A DNA stretch of 34,825 bases from IMG/VR virus record IMGVR_UViG_3300026078_000063, positions 1 through 34,825 of that record. One strand, given 5' to 3'. The notes below the pieces were generated by a model. The model did no database searches, was not told the DNA's origin, and was given only the letters and a program-made list of their open reading frames with translations. Source of the DNA: a virus. Every line of letters begins with the position of its first letter. Positions within the stretch are counted from its first letter, which is position 1. Below are positions 15,217-23,061 of the stretch, piece after piece. The translations under genes and the position numbers were made by a program.

Positions 15217-15611
15217 CGTGGACCAATGCTCTCACCATCGGGCCGTGCACGGTCAACGCCTATATCAACCCGTCCTATCCGATCAATCCGGCAAATGCCG
15301 CGACCCAGGCGCAATTAACCGCCGCTGGGCTGACTCTTGCGGTGGGTATGGTTCCTGGTCAAATCACGCTGACATGGGATGGCGTTACGGGATCGAACCC
15401 GGACGTAGCTATTCAGGTTGTGCCTTCCTATGCGATCAATGGCATGTCTGCACGACTCGCCAACGCGAGCGCGAACAGCCCCGCGGCAGGCATGGGTCAA
15501 GTAGCGAACGCCAATTCGGTCGGCTCGACTTACAACCCCATTCCGCAACCGTGGACCATGATCCGGCAGCCGCTTACGGATTTCGGAGCTGCGACGTACT
15601 ACGGAAGCTGA
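15213..15611 (+). CDS. hypothetical tail-region protein (possible insertion)
   Basis: This 132-aa protein sits between the two parts of the apparent gp10 homologue. The ATG at 15213 overlaps the upstream stop by ATGA; a longer in-frame start at 15108 lies inside gp10. The sequence is rich in Ala, Asn, Ser, Thr and Pro, with beta-like strands (QITLTWDGVTGSNPDVAIQVV). It ends in TDFGAATYYGS. There are no charged helices and no signal peptide. The composition suits a virion surface or decoration protein, but I recognise no family. Confidence 0.65.
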   Translation: MTWTNALTIGPCTVNAYINPSYPINPANAATQAQLTAAGLTLAVGMVPGQITLTWDGVTGSNPDVAIQVVPSYAINGMSARLANASANSPAAGMGQVANANSVGSTYNPIPQPWTMIRQPLTDFGAATYYGS

Positions 15612-15613
15612 CG

Positions 15614-15907
15614 ATGACTGCCTCAATCATCCTGCAGTTCACGCCACAACTGGATTACACGGCGCCACCTATCCCCACTTATCCGCCTACGACGGAAGTC
15701 ATGCTTTCGTGGTCCGACGATGGCGGTCACAACTTCGCCAATCGCCAAGTGCAGGACATGGGCGAGACCGGACAGACGGCGCAACGCGTCATCTTCCGAC
15801 GCATTGGATCGACACGACGGAATTCGGGTCTGGATCGCGTGTTTGAACTATCGAGCGAGGCGCCGGTTCAGGTGTGCTTGGTTGGAGCGTCGCTCAATGA
15901 AAGCTGA
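15614..15907 (+). CDS. gp10-like C-terminal domain protein
   Basis: This 97-aa protein carries the C-terminal domain usually fused to gp10-like stabilisation proteins of podoviruses. The hallmarks are VMLSWSDDGGHNFANRQ (about 30-46), RVIFRRIGSTRRNSGLDRVFEL and PVQVCLVGA. The first 25 residues are a new proline-rich leader. It starts two bases after the previous stop. It probably assembles with the 13990 protein in the tail hub. The alternative is that the family naturally encodes the domain separately in this phage lineage. Confidence 0.72.
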   Translation: MTASIILQFTPQLDYTAPPIPTYPPTTEVMLSWSDDGGHNFANRQVQDMGETGQTAQRVIFRRIGSTRRNSGLDRVFELSSEAPVQVCLVGASLNES

Positions 15908-16457
15908 GCCGATCCGCTTCCTGCCGCACACCTTCGACGTTTCGGAACTGTCGAAGCAGTTGGACGCATCGAAGGCATGGAACTGCTACCGACCACGCCG
16001 CGACACCTATGCGCACGATGCCATCGACGACATTTGGGCGCGCTACAACCCTTGGCGGAATTTCACAGGTGACATTGCCGCGTTCAACGAGCCTCACGAA
16101 TCGGAATGGTATCCAGAGATTTCGGACGTTCCTGCGCTCAAACCTGCCGTGTTCGACGTGATGCGCGCCGTGGAAGGCGAGCGATTGGGCGGCGTTCTGA
16201 TTACCCGGATACCGCCGCACGGGTGCGTGAAGCCACACGTCGATGGCGGATGGCATGCCACCTATTACGGAAAGTTCGCCTTGCAAGTGAAGGGGAACGA
16301 GGGTCAGGCGTTCCATTTTCAACACGCTCACCTTTCGGCGTTGCCGGGTGAGTTGTACACCTTCGACAATTCGAAAATGCATTGGGTCACCAACGACAGC
16401 GACGAAGAGCGCATCACGCTCATCATCTGTATCCGGGGAAGCCGCTATGCCGCATGA
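15897..16457 (+). CDS. 2-oxoglutarate/Fe(II) oxygenase, aspartyl beta-hydroxylase-like
   Basis: This 186-aa enzyme is predicted to hydroxylate a protein or small substrate using 2-oxoglutarate, O2 and Fe(II). The double-stranded beta-helix core is visible: HVD at 114-116 and His162 give the HxD...H metal triad, and Arg172 in ERITLIICIR is placed to bind 2-oxoglutarate. Preceding RIPPHGCVKPH and following ALPGELYTFDNS are typical of the Asp/Asn beta-hydroxylase type. It overlaps the preceding gene by 11 bases and the next by 11, so it is embedded in the virion operon. That suggests a virion protein as substrate, but a host target is equally possible. No signal peptide is present. Confidence 0.82.
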   Translation: MKAEPIRFLPHTFDVSELSKQLDASKAWNCYRPRRDTYAHDAIDDIWARYNPWRNFTGDIAAFNEPHESEWYPEISDVPALKPAVFDVMRAVEGERLGGVLITRIPPHGCVKPHVDGGWHATYYGKFALQVKGNEGQAFHFQHAHLSALPGELYTFDNSKMHWVTNDSDEERITLIICIRGSRYAA

Positions 16458-16659
16458 AGAAACGCGACTTTCGCATCCTAAGCCACAAAACGGGGTGGAA
16501 CTGGTGGCGTTCGATATCTATTTCGCATCGATTCGATCAATGCAGTTTCATCCCGGGGCGGGAACGAGAGATCACACCGTCCTGGATGCCGAAGCCTGCC
16601 GTGACGCCGCACTGGAAATGCTGGCGGTGCGACGAGCCATGATGAATAGCGGAGACTGA
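16447..16659 (+). CDS. small hypothetical protein
   Basis: This 70-aa protein overlaps the oxygenase gene by 11 bases and ends two bases before the next gene. It contains VELVAFDIYFASIRSMQFHPG and a C-terminal helix (DAEACRDAALEMLAVRRAMM). I chose the ATG at 16447 because earlier starts run through the oxygenase catalytic region. No family is recognised. It could assist the oxygenase or the ejection proteins by position only. Confidence 0.62.
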   Translation: MPHEETRLSHPKPQNGVELVAFDIYFASIRSMQFHPGAGTRDHTVLDAEACRDAALEMLAVRRAMMNSGD

Positions 16660-16661
16660 CC

Positions 16662-17423
16662 ATGCCATGGGGTGCAGCAATCGCAGCAGGTGGTGCCATC
16701 CTTGGGAGCGTCATCTCTTCCAATGGCGCGCAGGACGCCGCTCAGACGCAAGCCGATGCCGCCAACAACGCCAGTGCGCAGCAGATGGCGATGTACAACC
16801 AGAACGTCCAGAGGCTTGCGCCGTGGACGGTCGCGGGTCAGACGGCACTTGGCAACCTCCAAAGCCTGGTCGGTAACGGGGCGAACGGCATCGCCACGTC
16901 GCCGTTCAGCGCGGCCATGTATCAGCAATCGCCCGGTTATCAGTGGCAGATGGATCAGGGTACGCAGGCGATCATGAGCCATGCGGGGGCATTGGGTGGA
17001 TTGAACTCGGGCAACACGCTGAAGGCCTTGCAGACCTACGGACAGGGGCTGGCGAACCAGGACTACTACCAGGCGGCGAACCAGTACGCCAACTGGCAGA
17101 ACCAGATCTACAACATGACCTCAGGACTGTCGAACACGGGCGCGAATGCGGCGGGCATGACGGCAGGGTTGGGTGCGAACACGGCAACGCAGATCGGCAG
17201 CAACATGATGGGTGCGGGCAATGCGATTTCCGCAGGACAAGTAGCCGGCGCCAACGCCATCGGCAACGGTTTGAGCGGTCTTGGAAATCTCGCCATGTAC
17301 GGTCAGATGAACGGCATGTTCGGCGGATCGAGCGGCGGATTACCCGCAATCGACACCAGCGGAACCTACGACCCGTATGCGAGCGCAGCCATTTCCCCGG
17401 CCTCGATGCAAATGCAATTTTGA
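16662..17423 (+). CDS. DNA-ejection/internal virion protein (gp7-like position)
   Basis: This 253-aa protein probably leaves the virion with the DNA. It begins with a hydrophobic glycine-rich segment (AAIAAGGAILGSVISS) and continues with an Ala/Gln/Asn-rich helix (ADAANNASAQQMAMYNQN). It then has PGYQWQMDQGTQAI, a motif common in podovirus DNA-transfer proteins, followed by low-complexity Gly-Ala-Asn sequence. It is the first of three such proteins in a row, as P22 has gp7, gp20 and gp16. There are few charged residues and no cysteine. Confidence 0.75.
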   Translation: MPWGAAIAAGGAILGSVISSNGAQDAAQTQADAANNASAQQMAMYNQNVQRLAPWTVAGQTALGNLQSLVGNGANGIATSPFSAAMYQQSPGYQWQMDQGTQAIMSHAGALGGLNSGNTLKALQTYGQGLANQDYYQAANQYANWQNQIYNMTSGLSNTGANAAGMTAGLGANTATQIGSNMMGAGNAISAGQVAGANAIGNGLSGLGNLAMYGQMNGMFGGSSGGLPAIDTSGTYDPYASAAISPASMQMQF

Positions 17424-17431
17424 GGTGAGTG

Positions 17432-18811
17432 ATGGCGACCGATCCGAACATCATCCTCGCTGGCGCGCAACCTGCACCGCAACCCTTCACCCTGGGTTCG
17501 CTGTCGCAGATGATGCAGATGAAGCAAAAGATCCAACAGCAGCGTATGCAGAACGCGTTGCTGTCGATCACGCGGCAACCTGGCGCCTTTGGCGACGACG
17601 GCATGCCCACGGCCAACACGCTGCGGCAGATTAGCGGGATCAATCCGCAAGCGGGGATGCAGATGGCTGGCCAGATGGCGACGGTACGTGCGCGTGAGGC
17701 TACCCAGCAGAAAGAAGCCTTGGGAGCCATGCAGACGCGGCGCAAGTTGGCTGCAGGCCCTTCCGATGCGGGCGTGTCGGCGTACTACGGCGCGATTTCG
17801 TCGGGCGCCACGCCGCAGCAGGCGATGCAGGCTGGCAACGACGCGTATATCAAGGCTCGTAGCGAACTGGCGGCCGGTGGCGATCTAGGCGACGCCTTGG
17901 ACACGATGGTGCCAAAGGCCTTCAATCTCGCTTCGGCCTACGGCCAGGCGGTGACGGCGAAGGACGCGCAGGCGAACTATCAGAAGAACCTTACGGACCA
18001 GCGTGCGGATGCCCGCGAAAGTCGCATGGACAGGTATCAACAGGCGGAGTTGGGCATTCAGAACGCACGCTTGGGCTTGGAAGGAGCGCGTCTCGCGAGG
18101 CAGAGCGAACAGGACGCCGCAGGCGCTCAAGCGGTAGGTTCATTGAGCGATGCCGCGATAGACGAAGCCGCGGAACGCTATCGCATGTTCGGCGTCATGC
18201 CATCTTTCGGCATGAGCAAGCAATCGGCAGCGCTCAAGGTGAAGATCATGCAGCGCGCCGCACAGCTTGATTCCGGCGCGGGTGTAAGTGCATCCGATGC
18301 GGCCATTCAGCAGTCCGAAGGCAAAGCCAACCAACAAGCCTTGGGCGCCTTGCAGAAGCAGTCTGCGATGGTGGGAAACTTCGAAAAGACGGCGATGAAG
18401 AACGCCGACCTCGCGCTGGGCGCTTCGGAGGCCATGGACCGTACCGGCGTGCCGGCGTTCAACAAATGGTTGCAGGCGGGAAAGACGGCGACCGGCAGTG
18501 TCGAAGCCGCAAAGTTCGACGCGGCGAACAACTCGTTCGTGGAGGAATACGCCAAGGTCATGTCGGGCGCATCGGGCGGCGGCGCGGCGGCGACCGATTC
18601 GGCCCGCGCCCGCGCCCATGAAATCCTCAATACCTCGCATACCAAAGAGCAGTATCGAGCGAACGTCGACCTTCTGAAAAAGGAGATGGCGAACCGCACC
18701 GCCGCGCTTGATGAACAGCGTGAAGAAATCCAATCGCAGATGCGCGGCAAGTCTGCGGGATCATCCGGGAAAACGCTGACCTACGACCCCGCCACGGGAA
18801 CGTTCAAATGA
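17432..18811 (+). CDS. DNA-ejection/internal virion protein (gp20-like position)
   Basis: This 459-aa, Gln-, Ala- and Met-rich, largely helical protein matches the style of P22 gp20 ejection proteins (471 aa). The start region has FTLGSLSQMMQMKQKIQQQ. Coiled-coil segments are at about 80-100, 180-230 and 405-440. The ATG at 17432 has GAGG six bases upstream; a GTG at 17429 is possible but too close to that site. It overlaps the next ejection gene by ATGA. The assignment rests on composition, size and position. Confidence 0.72.
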   Translation: MATDPNIILAGAQPAPQPFTLGSLSQMMQMKQKIQQQRMQNALLSITRQPGAFGDDGMPTANTLRQISGINPQAGMQMAGQMATVRAREATQQKEALGAMQTRRKLAAGPSDAGVSAYYGAISSGATPQQAMQAGNDAYIKARSELAAGGDLGDALDTMVPKAFNLASAYGQAVTAKDAQANYQKNLTDQRADARESRMDRYQQAELGIQNARLGLEGARLARQSEQDAAGAQAVGSLSDAAIDEAAERYRMFGVMPSFGMSKQSAALKVKIMQRAAQLDSGAGVSASDAAIQQSEGKANQQALGALQKQSAMVGNFEKTAMKNADLALGASEAMDRTGVPAFNKWLQAGKTATGSVEAAKFDAANNSFVEEYAKVMSGASGGGAAATDSARARAHEILNTSHTKEQYRANVDLLKKEMANRTAALDEQREEIQSQMRGKSAGSSGKTLTYDPATGTFK

Positions 18812-20508
18812 GTCAGACCGTCCAAGTCCCCGGCGTCGGCACGCTGCAGTTCCCCGATGGCATGTCGCAGGCCGACATGGCGGCAGCGATCAAGAAGAAC
18901 TTCCCCGAGATCCACGCGCCCGCTCCGCGCATGTCGCCGGCTGACATGAAGGCATCCCGAGAAGCTCGATACCAGCAGTTGCAAGATCAGATGGTCTCGG
19001 AGATGCCCTGGTATCAGAAGCTCGCCGTTGGGGCAGGCAAGGCCGTGTATGACACTGGGCGCGGCATCGGTGAATTGATCGGCAAAGTAAGTCCGCAGGA
19101 CATCGCACAGGCGCGTTCTCAAGATGCTGCACTGATGCGCACGGGAGCCGGCAAGACGGGTAATGCACTGGGTTACGTAGGCATGGCCGTTCCCGCCATG
19201 CTGGCAGGCCCGGAAGTGGCGGCGCTAGGGGTGGGTAGTCGCATGGCCTTGGGTGGCGCTGCGGGCGCTGCGCAGGGCTATGCCGCGCCTTATGCCTCGC
19301 AAGGTGAGCACATCACGAATGCGCTCGTCGGAGGCGGGTTAGGCGCACTGATTCCTGGTGCCGGCGCGGTGGCGGGGAAGGTCGTTCGCGGTCTGGCCAC
19401 GCCGGAAGCTCGTCAATTGGCCCAAGCGGGGGTTCGCTTGACGCCCGGCCAGATGCTAGGCGGAACAGCCAAGACGGTAGAGGACAAGCTGACCAGTCTC
19501 CCGGTTGTCGGATCGGCTATCCGTCGCGGGCAGCAGCGCGCGCTGGACGATTTCAATCTAGCGACCGTACAAAAGGCTCTGGAGCCCGCTGGCATCAAGC
19601 TCGGGAAAGGCGTGCAAGCGGGCTATGACGCCATCGAGTCAGGACGCAATGCCATCTCCAAGGCCTACGACAACGTGCTTGGTCAAATGCGCGGCAAGGT
19701 GGACAGCGCGTTCACCAACAAGCTTGCGTCCACGCTGAATCAACACTTGAACACGTTGCCCGAGTTCCTATCAAACAAGTTCGTGAAAGTGGTCGATGAA
19801 GATGTGATGCAGAAGCTGGGGAAGGGCGGATGGGTGGGTGGACAGGAAATCAAGAAAGTCGTTTCCAGCCTTGGGAATGAGATTCGCGCATCCCTGCGTT
19901 CGCAAGACCCGGCAGCGCGACAGCTTGGGCAAGCCTTGCAGGAAGTTCAGGACAATGTGAAGGACATGCTCAAACGCCACAACTCGTCGGCGCTAGGGAA
20001 GGAATTGAGCAGTGTCGATGCGGCGCACGCTCGCATGTTGCGCGTGGAGAATGCCGCCTCTCGCGTCGGCACGGACGAAGGAAAGTTCACGCCCGCGCAA
20101 TTGAAGTCGGCGGTGAAGGCCGAGGACTCGTCCTACAAGCATCGTGCTTTCTCTCAGGGTAATGCCTTGATGCAGGATTGGGCAGATGCGGCGAAATCGT
20201 CGCTTCCTTCCAAGGTTCCGGATTCAGGCACAGCGGGGCGCTTGATGCTGGCTGATCTAGCGACTGGTGGTGGCGCGGCCGCGGCCGGTCATCTTCCTGC
20301 CGCGTTGGCCCTGGGTGCAGCAGCACACGGTTTCTACAGTCGCCCCGGTCAGTTCCTGATGGAGCGCGCCCTCGCGCCGCGCCCGAATCCCGTTACGAAC
20401 TACCTCGCTCAGATCGCACAAAGCCGGCTTGTCAATTCACCGGCCAATTCATTGCTAACGCGTCCTCTTTTGCCGCAAGGAACGCCAGTTCAGGGGATTC
20501 AGCAGTAA
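18808..20508 (+). CDS. DNA-ejection/internal virion protein (gp16-like position)
   Basis: This 566-aa protein starts with VQVPGVGTLQFPDGMSQAD, a short domain (FPDxM...AI) seen at the N-terminus of many phage internal virion proteins. Residues 100-200 are hydrophobic and rich in Gly and Ala (ALGYVGMAVPAMLAGPEVAA) and could insert into the host membrane. A long helical section follows. A second Ala/Gly hydrophobic patch lies at about 475-505. P22 gp16 (609 aa) is the positional counterpart and helps move DNA across the inner membrane. It is the last of the three ejection genes. Confidence 0.74.
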   Translation: MSQTVQVPGVGTLQFPDGMSQADMAAAIKKNFPEIHAPAPRMSPADMKASREARYQQLQDQMVSEMPWYQKLAVGAGKAVYDTGRGIGELIGKVSPQDIAQARSQDAALMRTGAGKTGNALGYVGMAVPAMLAGPEVAALGVGSRMALGGAAGAAQGYAAPYASQGEHITNALVGGGLGALIPGAGAVAGKVVRGLATPEARQLAQAGVRLTPGQMLGGTAKTVEDKLTSLPVVGSAIRRGQQRALDDFNLATVQKALEPAGIKLGKGVQAGYDAIESGRNAISKAYDNVLGQMRGKVDSAFTNKLASTLNQHLNTLPEFLSNKFVKVVDEDVMQKLGKGGWVGGQEIKKVVSSLGNEIRASLRSQDPAARQLGQALQEVQDNVKDMLKRHNSSALGKELSSVDAAHARMLRVENAASRVGTDEGKFTPAQLKSAVKAEDSSYKHRAFSQGNALMQDWADAAKSSLPSKVPDSGTAGRLMLADLATGGGAAAAGHLPAALALGAAAHGFYSRPGQFLMERALAPRPNPVTNYLAQIAQSRLVNSPANSLLTRPLLPQGTPVQGIQQ

Positions 20509-20616
20509 TCGCTTCAGTTTCGAATCCTTCATGTGCGTCCAAAGATGGATCTGGAACAAACGGATGCACACGACGAACACCATCGCGCCTAACCATCCCA
20601 ACACTTGATAGAGCAC
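20455..20616 (-). CDS. antisense small membrane protein (candidate)
   Basis: This 53-aa frame runs on the strand opposite the late genes. It starts with GTG at 20616, four bases after a perfect GGGAGG ribosome site. It encodes a strong membrane helix (LGWLGAMVFVVCIRLFQIHLW), then a basic cytoplasmic tail (KDSKLKRLLLNPLNWRSLRQK). It fills the only sizeable gap among the late genes (20509-20626), and its last 54 bases overlap the end of the ejection gene. No clear promoter is visible upstream. It could be an exclusion or lysis-modulating moron. An ATG at 20628 is an alternative start. Confidence 0.45.
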   Translation of the reverse strand: MLYQVLGWLGAMVFVVCIRLFQIHLWTHMKDSKLKRLLLNPLNWRSLRQKRTR

Positions 20617-20626
20617 AAGACCTCCC

Positions 20627-21958
20627 ATGCGCGTACTTCTGATCGACACCGATCGATGCGGACTCGACTTCGCCTACCGGTGCGTGCAGGCGGGCCACGA
20701 CGTGCGATGGTACAACCGATCGGTGGACGGCGAGGCCTTCAAGGATGGACAGGGCTTCCCTGGCATCTCCATGGTGAAGGACTGGCGCGAAAGCATGAAA
20801 TGGGCCAAGGATGGGCTTGTCTGGACATCCAGCAATGGGAAATTCCTAAAGGAACTGGATCAGTGGAAGCAGCACGGCTTTCCCGTGTTCGCGCCGTCGT
20901 TCGAGTCTGCCCAGCTGGAGATCAGCCGCAGCAAGGGCATGGATCTGCTGAAGCAATGCGGGATGTCGATCCCGAAGTACACCATGTTCAACTCGCTGGA
21001 CGAGGCGCTCAAGTTCGCATGGAAGGCCACTCAGCCCTATGTGTTCAAGACCATGGGCGACTGCGAGGACAAGAGCCTGTCGTACGTCTCCAAGACGCCC
21101 GCTGACCTCGTGGGGCGCATTCAGCGATGGATCAAGGATGGCCTCAAGGTCAAGGGTCCGTGCATGCTTCAAGAGCGCGTGGACGGCGTGGAATTCGCCG
21201 TGTCGTGCTGGTTCGGGCCCGACGGACCATTGCCCGACAAGTGGAACATCAACTTCGAACACAAGAAACTGATGCCGGGCAACTACGGACCGAACACTGG
21301 CGAGATGGGCACGGTCATCCAATACGCGAAGCAATCGAAGCTCGCGGATGCCGTCTTTACTCCCAAGCTCGTTGCTGCGCTACGCAAGCTCCGGCATCTC
21401 GGCGATGTGGACGTCAATTGCATCGTGGACAAGGAGGGCACACCGTGGCCCCTAGAGTTCACCTGCCGACCGGGCTGGCCGTTCGATTGGATCGTGGATG
21501 AAACCCATCCTGAAGATCCAGCGGAATGGAAGCGAGATCTCTTGCTTGGTAAAGATTCGCTGAAAGTTTCCTATGACGTCGCAATCGGCAATGTGATCGC
21601 CACGCCGCCCTTTCCGTATGACGAGCATGACGACGGCCAATGTATGGGCCTGCCGGTGCAGACGCCGAAAAACTGGCGAGGTATTCACCCCGTCAACATG
21701 ATGTTGGACAAAGGTCCGGCCATGGAGGGCGAGAAGGTCGTGGAGAAGGACATCTTCAAGACGACGGGCGATTACGTGATGGTTTGTGTTGGCATCGGAA
21801 AGACGGTCATGGCCGCGAAGAAGGCGACCGACAAGATCATCGGCCAGATACAGGTGCCCAACATGATTGTTCGCAACGACATCGGCATGGGACTGGAAAA
21901 GGTGCTGCCTACGCTGCACAAACTGGGCTATGCCGAGAACATGGAGTTTGACGCATGA
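20627..21958 (+). CDS. PurD-like ATP-grasp ligase
   Basis: This 443-aa protein has the layout of phosphoribosylamine-glycine ligase (PurD, about 430 aa) and other ATP-grasp enzymes that join a carboxylate to an amine using ATP. The N-terminal pre-ATP-grasp domain begins MRVLLIDTDRCGLDFAY. FAPSFESAQLEISRSKGMDLL (about 88-108) matches the GARS linker in which a glycine-proline-Q-L-E-x-S-K pattern is conserved. PYVFKTMGDC holds the ATP-binding lysine. DVDVNCIVD and WPLEFTCRPG (about 260-285) hold the metal-binding acidic residues. Key PurD residues are altered, so the substrate may differ. No ribosome site is obvious. It overlaps the tail-fibre gene by ATGA, and no other purine gene is present. 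Confidence 0.78.
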   Translation: MRVLLIDTDRCGLDFAYRCVQAGHDVRWYNRSVDGEAFKDGQGFPGISMVKDWRESMKWAKDGLVWTSSNGKFLKELDQWKQHGFPVFAPSFESAQLEISRSKGMDLLKQCGMSIPKYTMFNSLDEALKFAWKATQPYVFKTMGDCEDKSLSYVSKTPADLVGRIQRWIKDGLKVKGPCMLQERVDGVEFAVSCWFGPDGPLPDKWNINFEHKKLMPGNYGPNTGEMGTVIQYAKQSKLADAVFTPKLVAALRKLRHLGDVDVNCIVDKEGTPWPLEFTCRPGWPFDWIVDETHPEDPAEWKRDLLLGKDSLKVSYDVAIGNVIATPPFPYDEHDDGQCMGLPVQTPKNWRGIHPVNMMLDKGPAMEGEKVVEKDIFKTTGDYVMVCVGIGKTVMAAKKATDKIIGQIQVPNMIVRNDIGMGLEKVLPTLHKLGYAENMEFDA

Positions 21959-23061
21959 CGACTGTCGCCGCCTCCCAAGTCCCGAAGCTTCAGTTCTTCA
22001 ACCCGAGCACCGGCGCGCCACTAGCTGGCGGCTTGTTGTTCACTTACGCCGCAGGGACCACCACCAAACAGGTCACCTATAGCAATCCGGATACCCTGAC
22101 TCCGAACACGAACCCCATCGTGTTGGATTCGACGGGTTCGTGCGTGTGCTTCCTGGATGCCACGCTGCAATACGAATTCACGCTATCACCTTCGGGCGAC
22201 ACCGACCCGCCCACGAATCCGATCTACAGCGTGGATCAAGTGGGTTATGCGGACATCTTGCAAGGGTATGCGCCGCTTGCGAGTCCTGCCTTTACAGGCA
22301 ACCCCACGGCGCCGACACCGACCGCCGGAGACAACAGCACCAGCATCGCTACCACGCAATTCGTGGATCAGGCGATTACGGCGGGTCAGAACAATTCCAA
22401 CTTGATCGGGACGCCCACTGCACCCACGGCGGCTGCAGGAACCTACACCACGCAGATTGCCACCACAGCTTTTGTCGGGAACGAAATCAACAAAGCGGGA
22501 CAAATGGCGGTGTTCGCCAACTCGGGGACATGGAACATCCCGACCAACGTCAAGTGGGCCAAGTTCAGGATCTGGGGCGCTGGCGGCGGCGGTGGTGGCG
22601 GCAATGCCGGTGGAAATCCGGGATCGGGCGGTGGCGGCGGCGGTTATTCAGAAGGATGGATATCCCTGGGTGCCAACACTTCACTTGCCATCGTCATCGG
22701 CTCAGGAGGTGGCGGGGGCGCAGCCGGCAACGCGGGCACTGCGGGTGGAAGCTCCACCATTGCCGCATTGGGCGTCACGGTCGCAGGTGGTGCAGGTGGC
22801 GCGGGTAGTGGCGGCACACCTGGCGCTGGCGGTTCGGCTAGTGGCTTGACGCTGAACTGGACAGGCGGATCGGGCGGCATCTCGGAGAACGAAACGGCAG
22901 GTATCCCGGGCTGGGGCGGATCGGCGTGGGGTGGTGGCCGAATGACGGGAGCGGGTCCCGGTTCGGGTGGTGACGGCCGCGGAGGTGGCACGGGGGGTGT
23001 TTCGGCGCCTGGTGATTCCGGCATGGCCGGCTTGTGCATCATCGAATGGCTCGCTCCTTGA
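21955..23061 (+). CDS. tail fibre with glycine-rich C-terminal domain
   Basis: This 368-aa structural protein likely contacts the host. The N-terminus (VPKLQFFNPSTGAPLAGGLLFTYAAGT) is a common virion-attachment domain of phage fibres. Two tandem segments follow (SPAFTGNPTAPTPTAGDN...IATTQFV and IGTPTAPTAAAGTYTTQIATTAFV). The C-terminal half (about 190-365) is a polyglycine-rich domain with WGAGGGGGGG and GGGGGGYSEGW. It resembles the glycine-rich adhesin folds of phage receptor-binding proteins. The final segment (GDSGMAGLCIIEW) caps the domain. The following gene encodes a second fibre. Confidence 0.85.
   Translation: MTTVAASQVPKLQFFNPSTGAPLAGGLLFTYAAGTTTKQVTYSNPDTLTPNTNPIVLDSTGSCVCFLDATLQYEFTLSPSGDTDPPTNPIYSVDQVGYADILQGYAPLASPAFTGNPTAPTPTAGDNSTSIATTQFVDQAITAGQNNSNLIGTPTAPTAAAGTYTTQIATTAFVGNEINKAGQMAVFANSGTWNIPTNVKWAKFRIWGAGGGGGGGNAGGNPGSGGGGGGYSEGWISLGANTSLAIVIGSGGGGGAAGNAGTAGGSSTIAALGVTVAGGAGGAGSGGTPGAGGSASGLTLNWTGGSGGISENETAGIPGWGGSAWGGGRMTGAGPGSGGDGRGGGTGGVSAPGDSGMAGLCIIEWLAP

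Noticed and set aside
22644-23042. Proline-rich 132-aa minus-strand frame
   Set aside because: It is the complement of the polyglycine part of the tail fibre; GGC/GGT codons read backwards give Pro and Ala.
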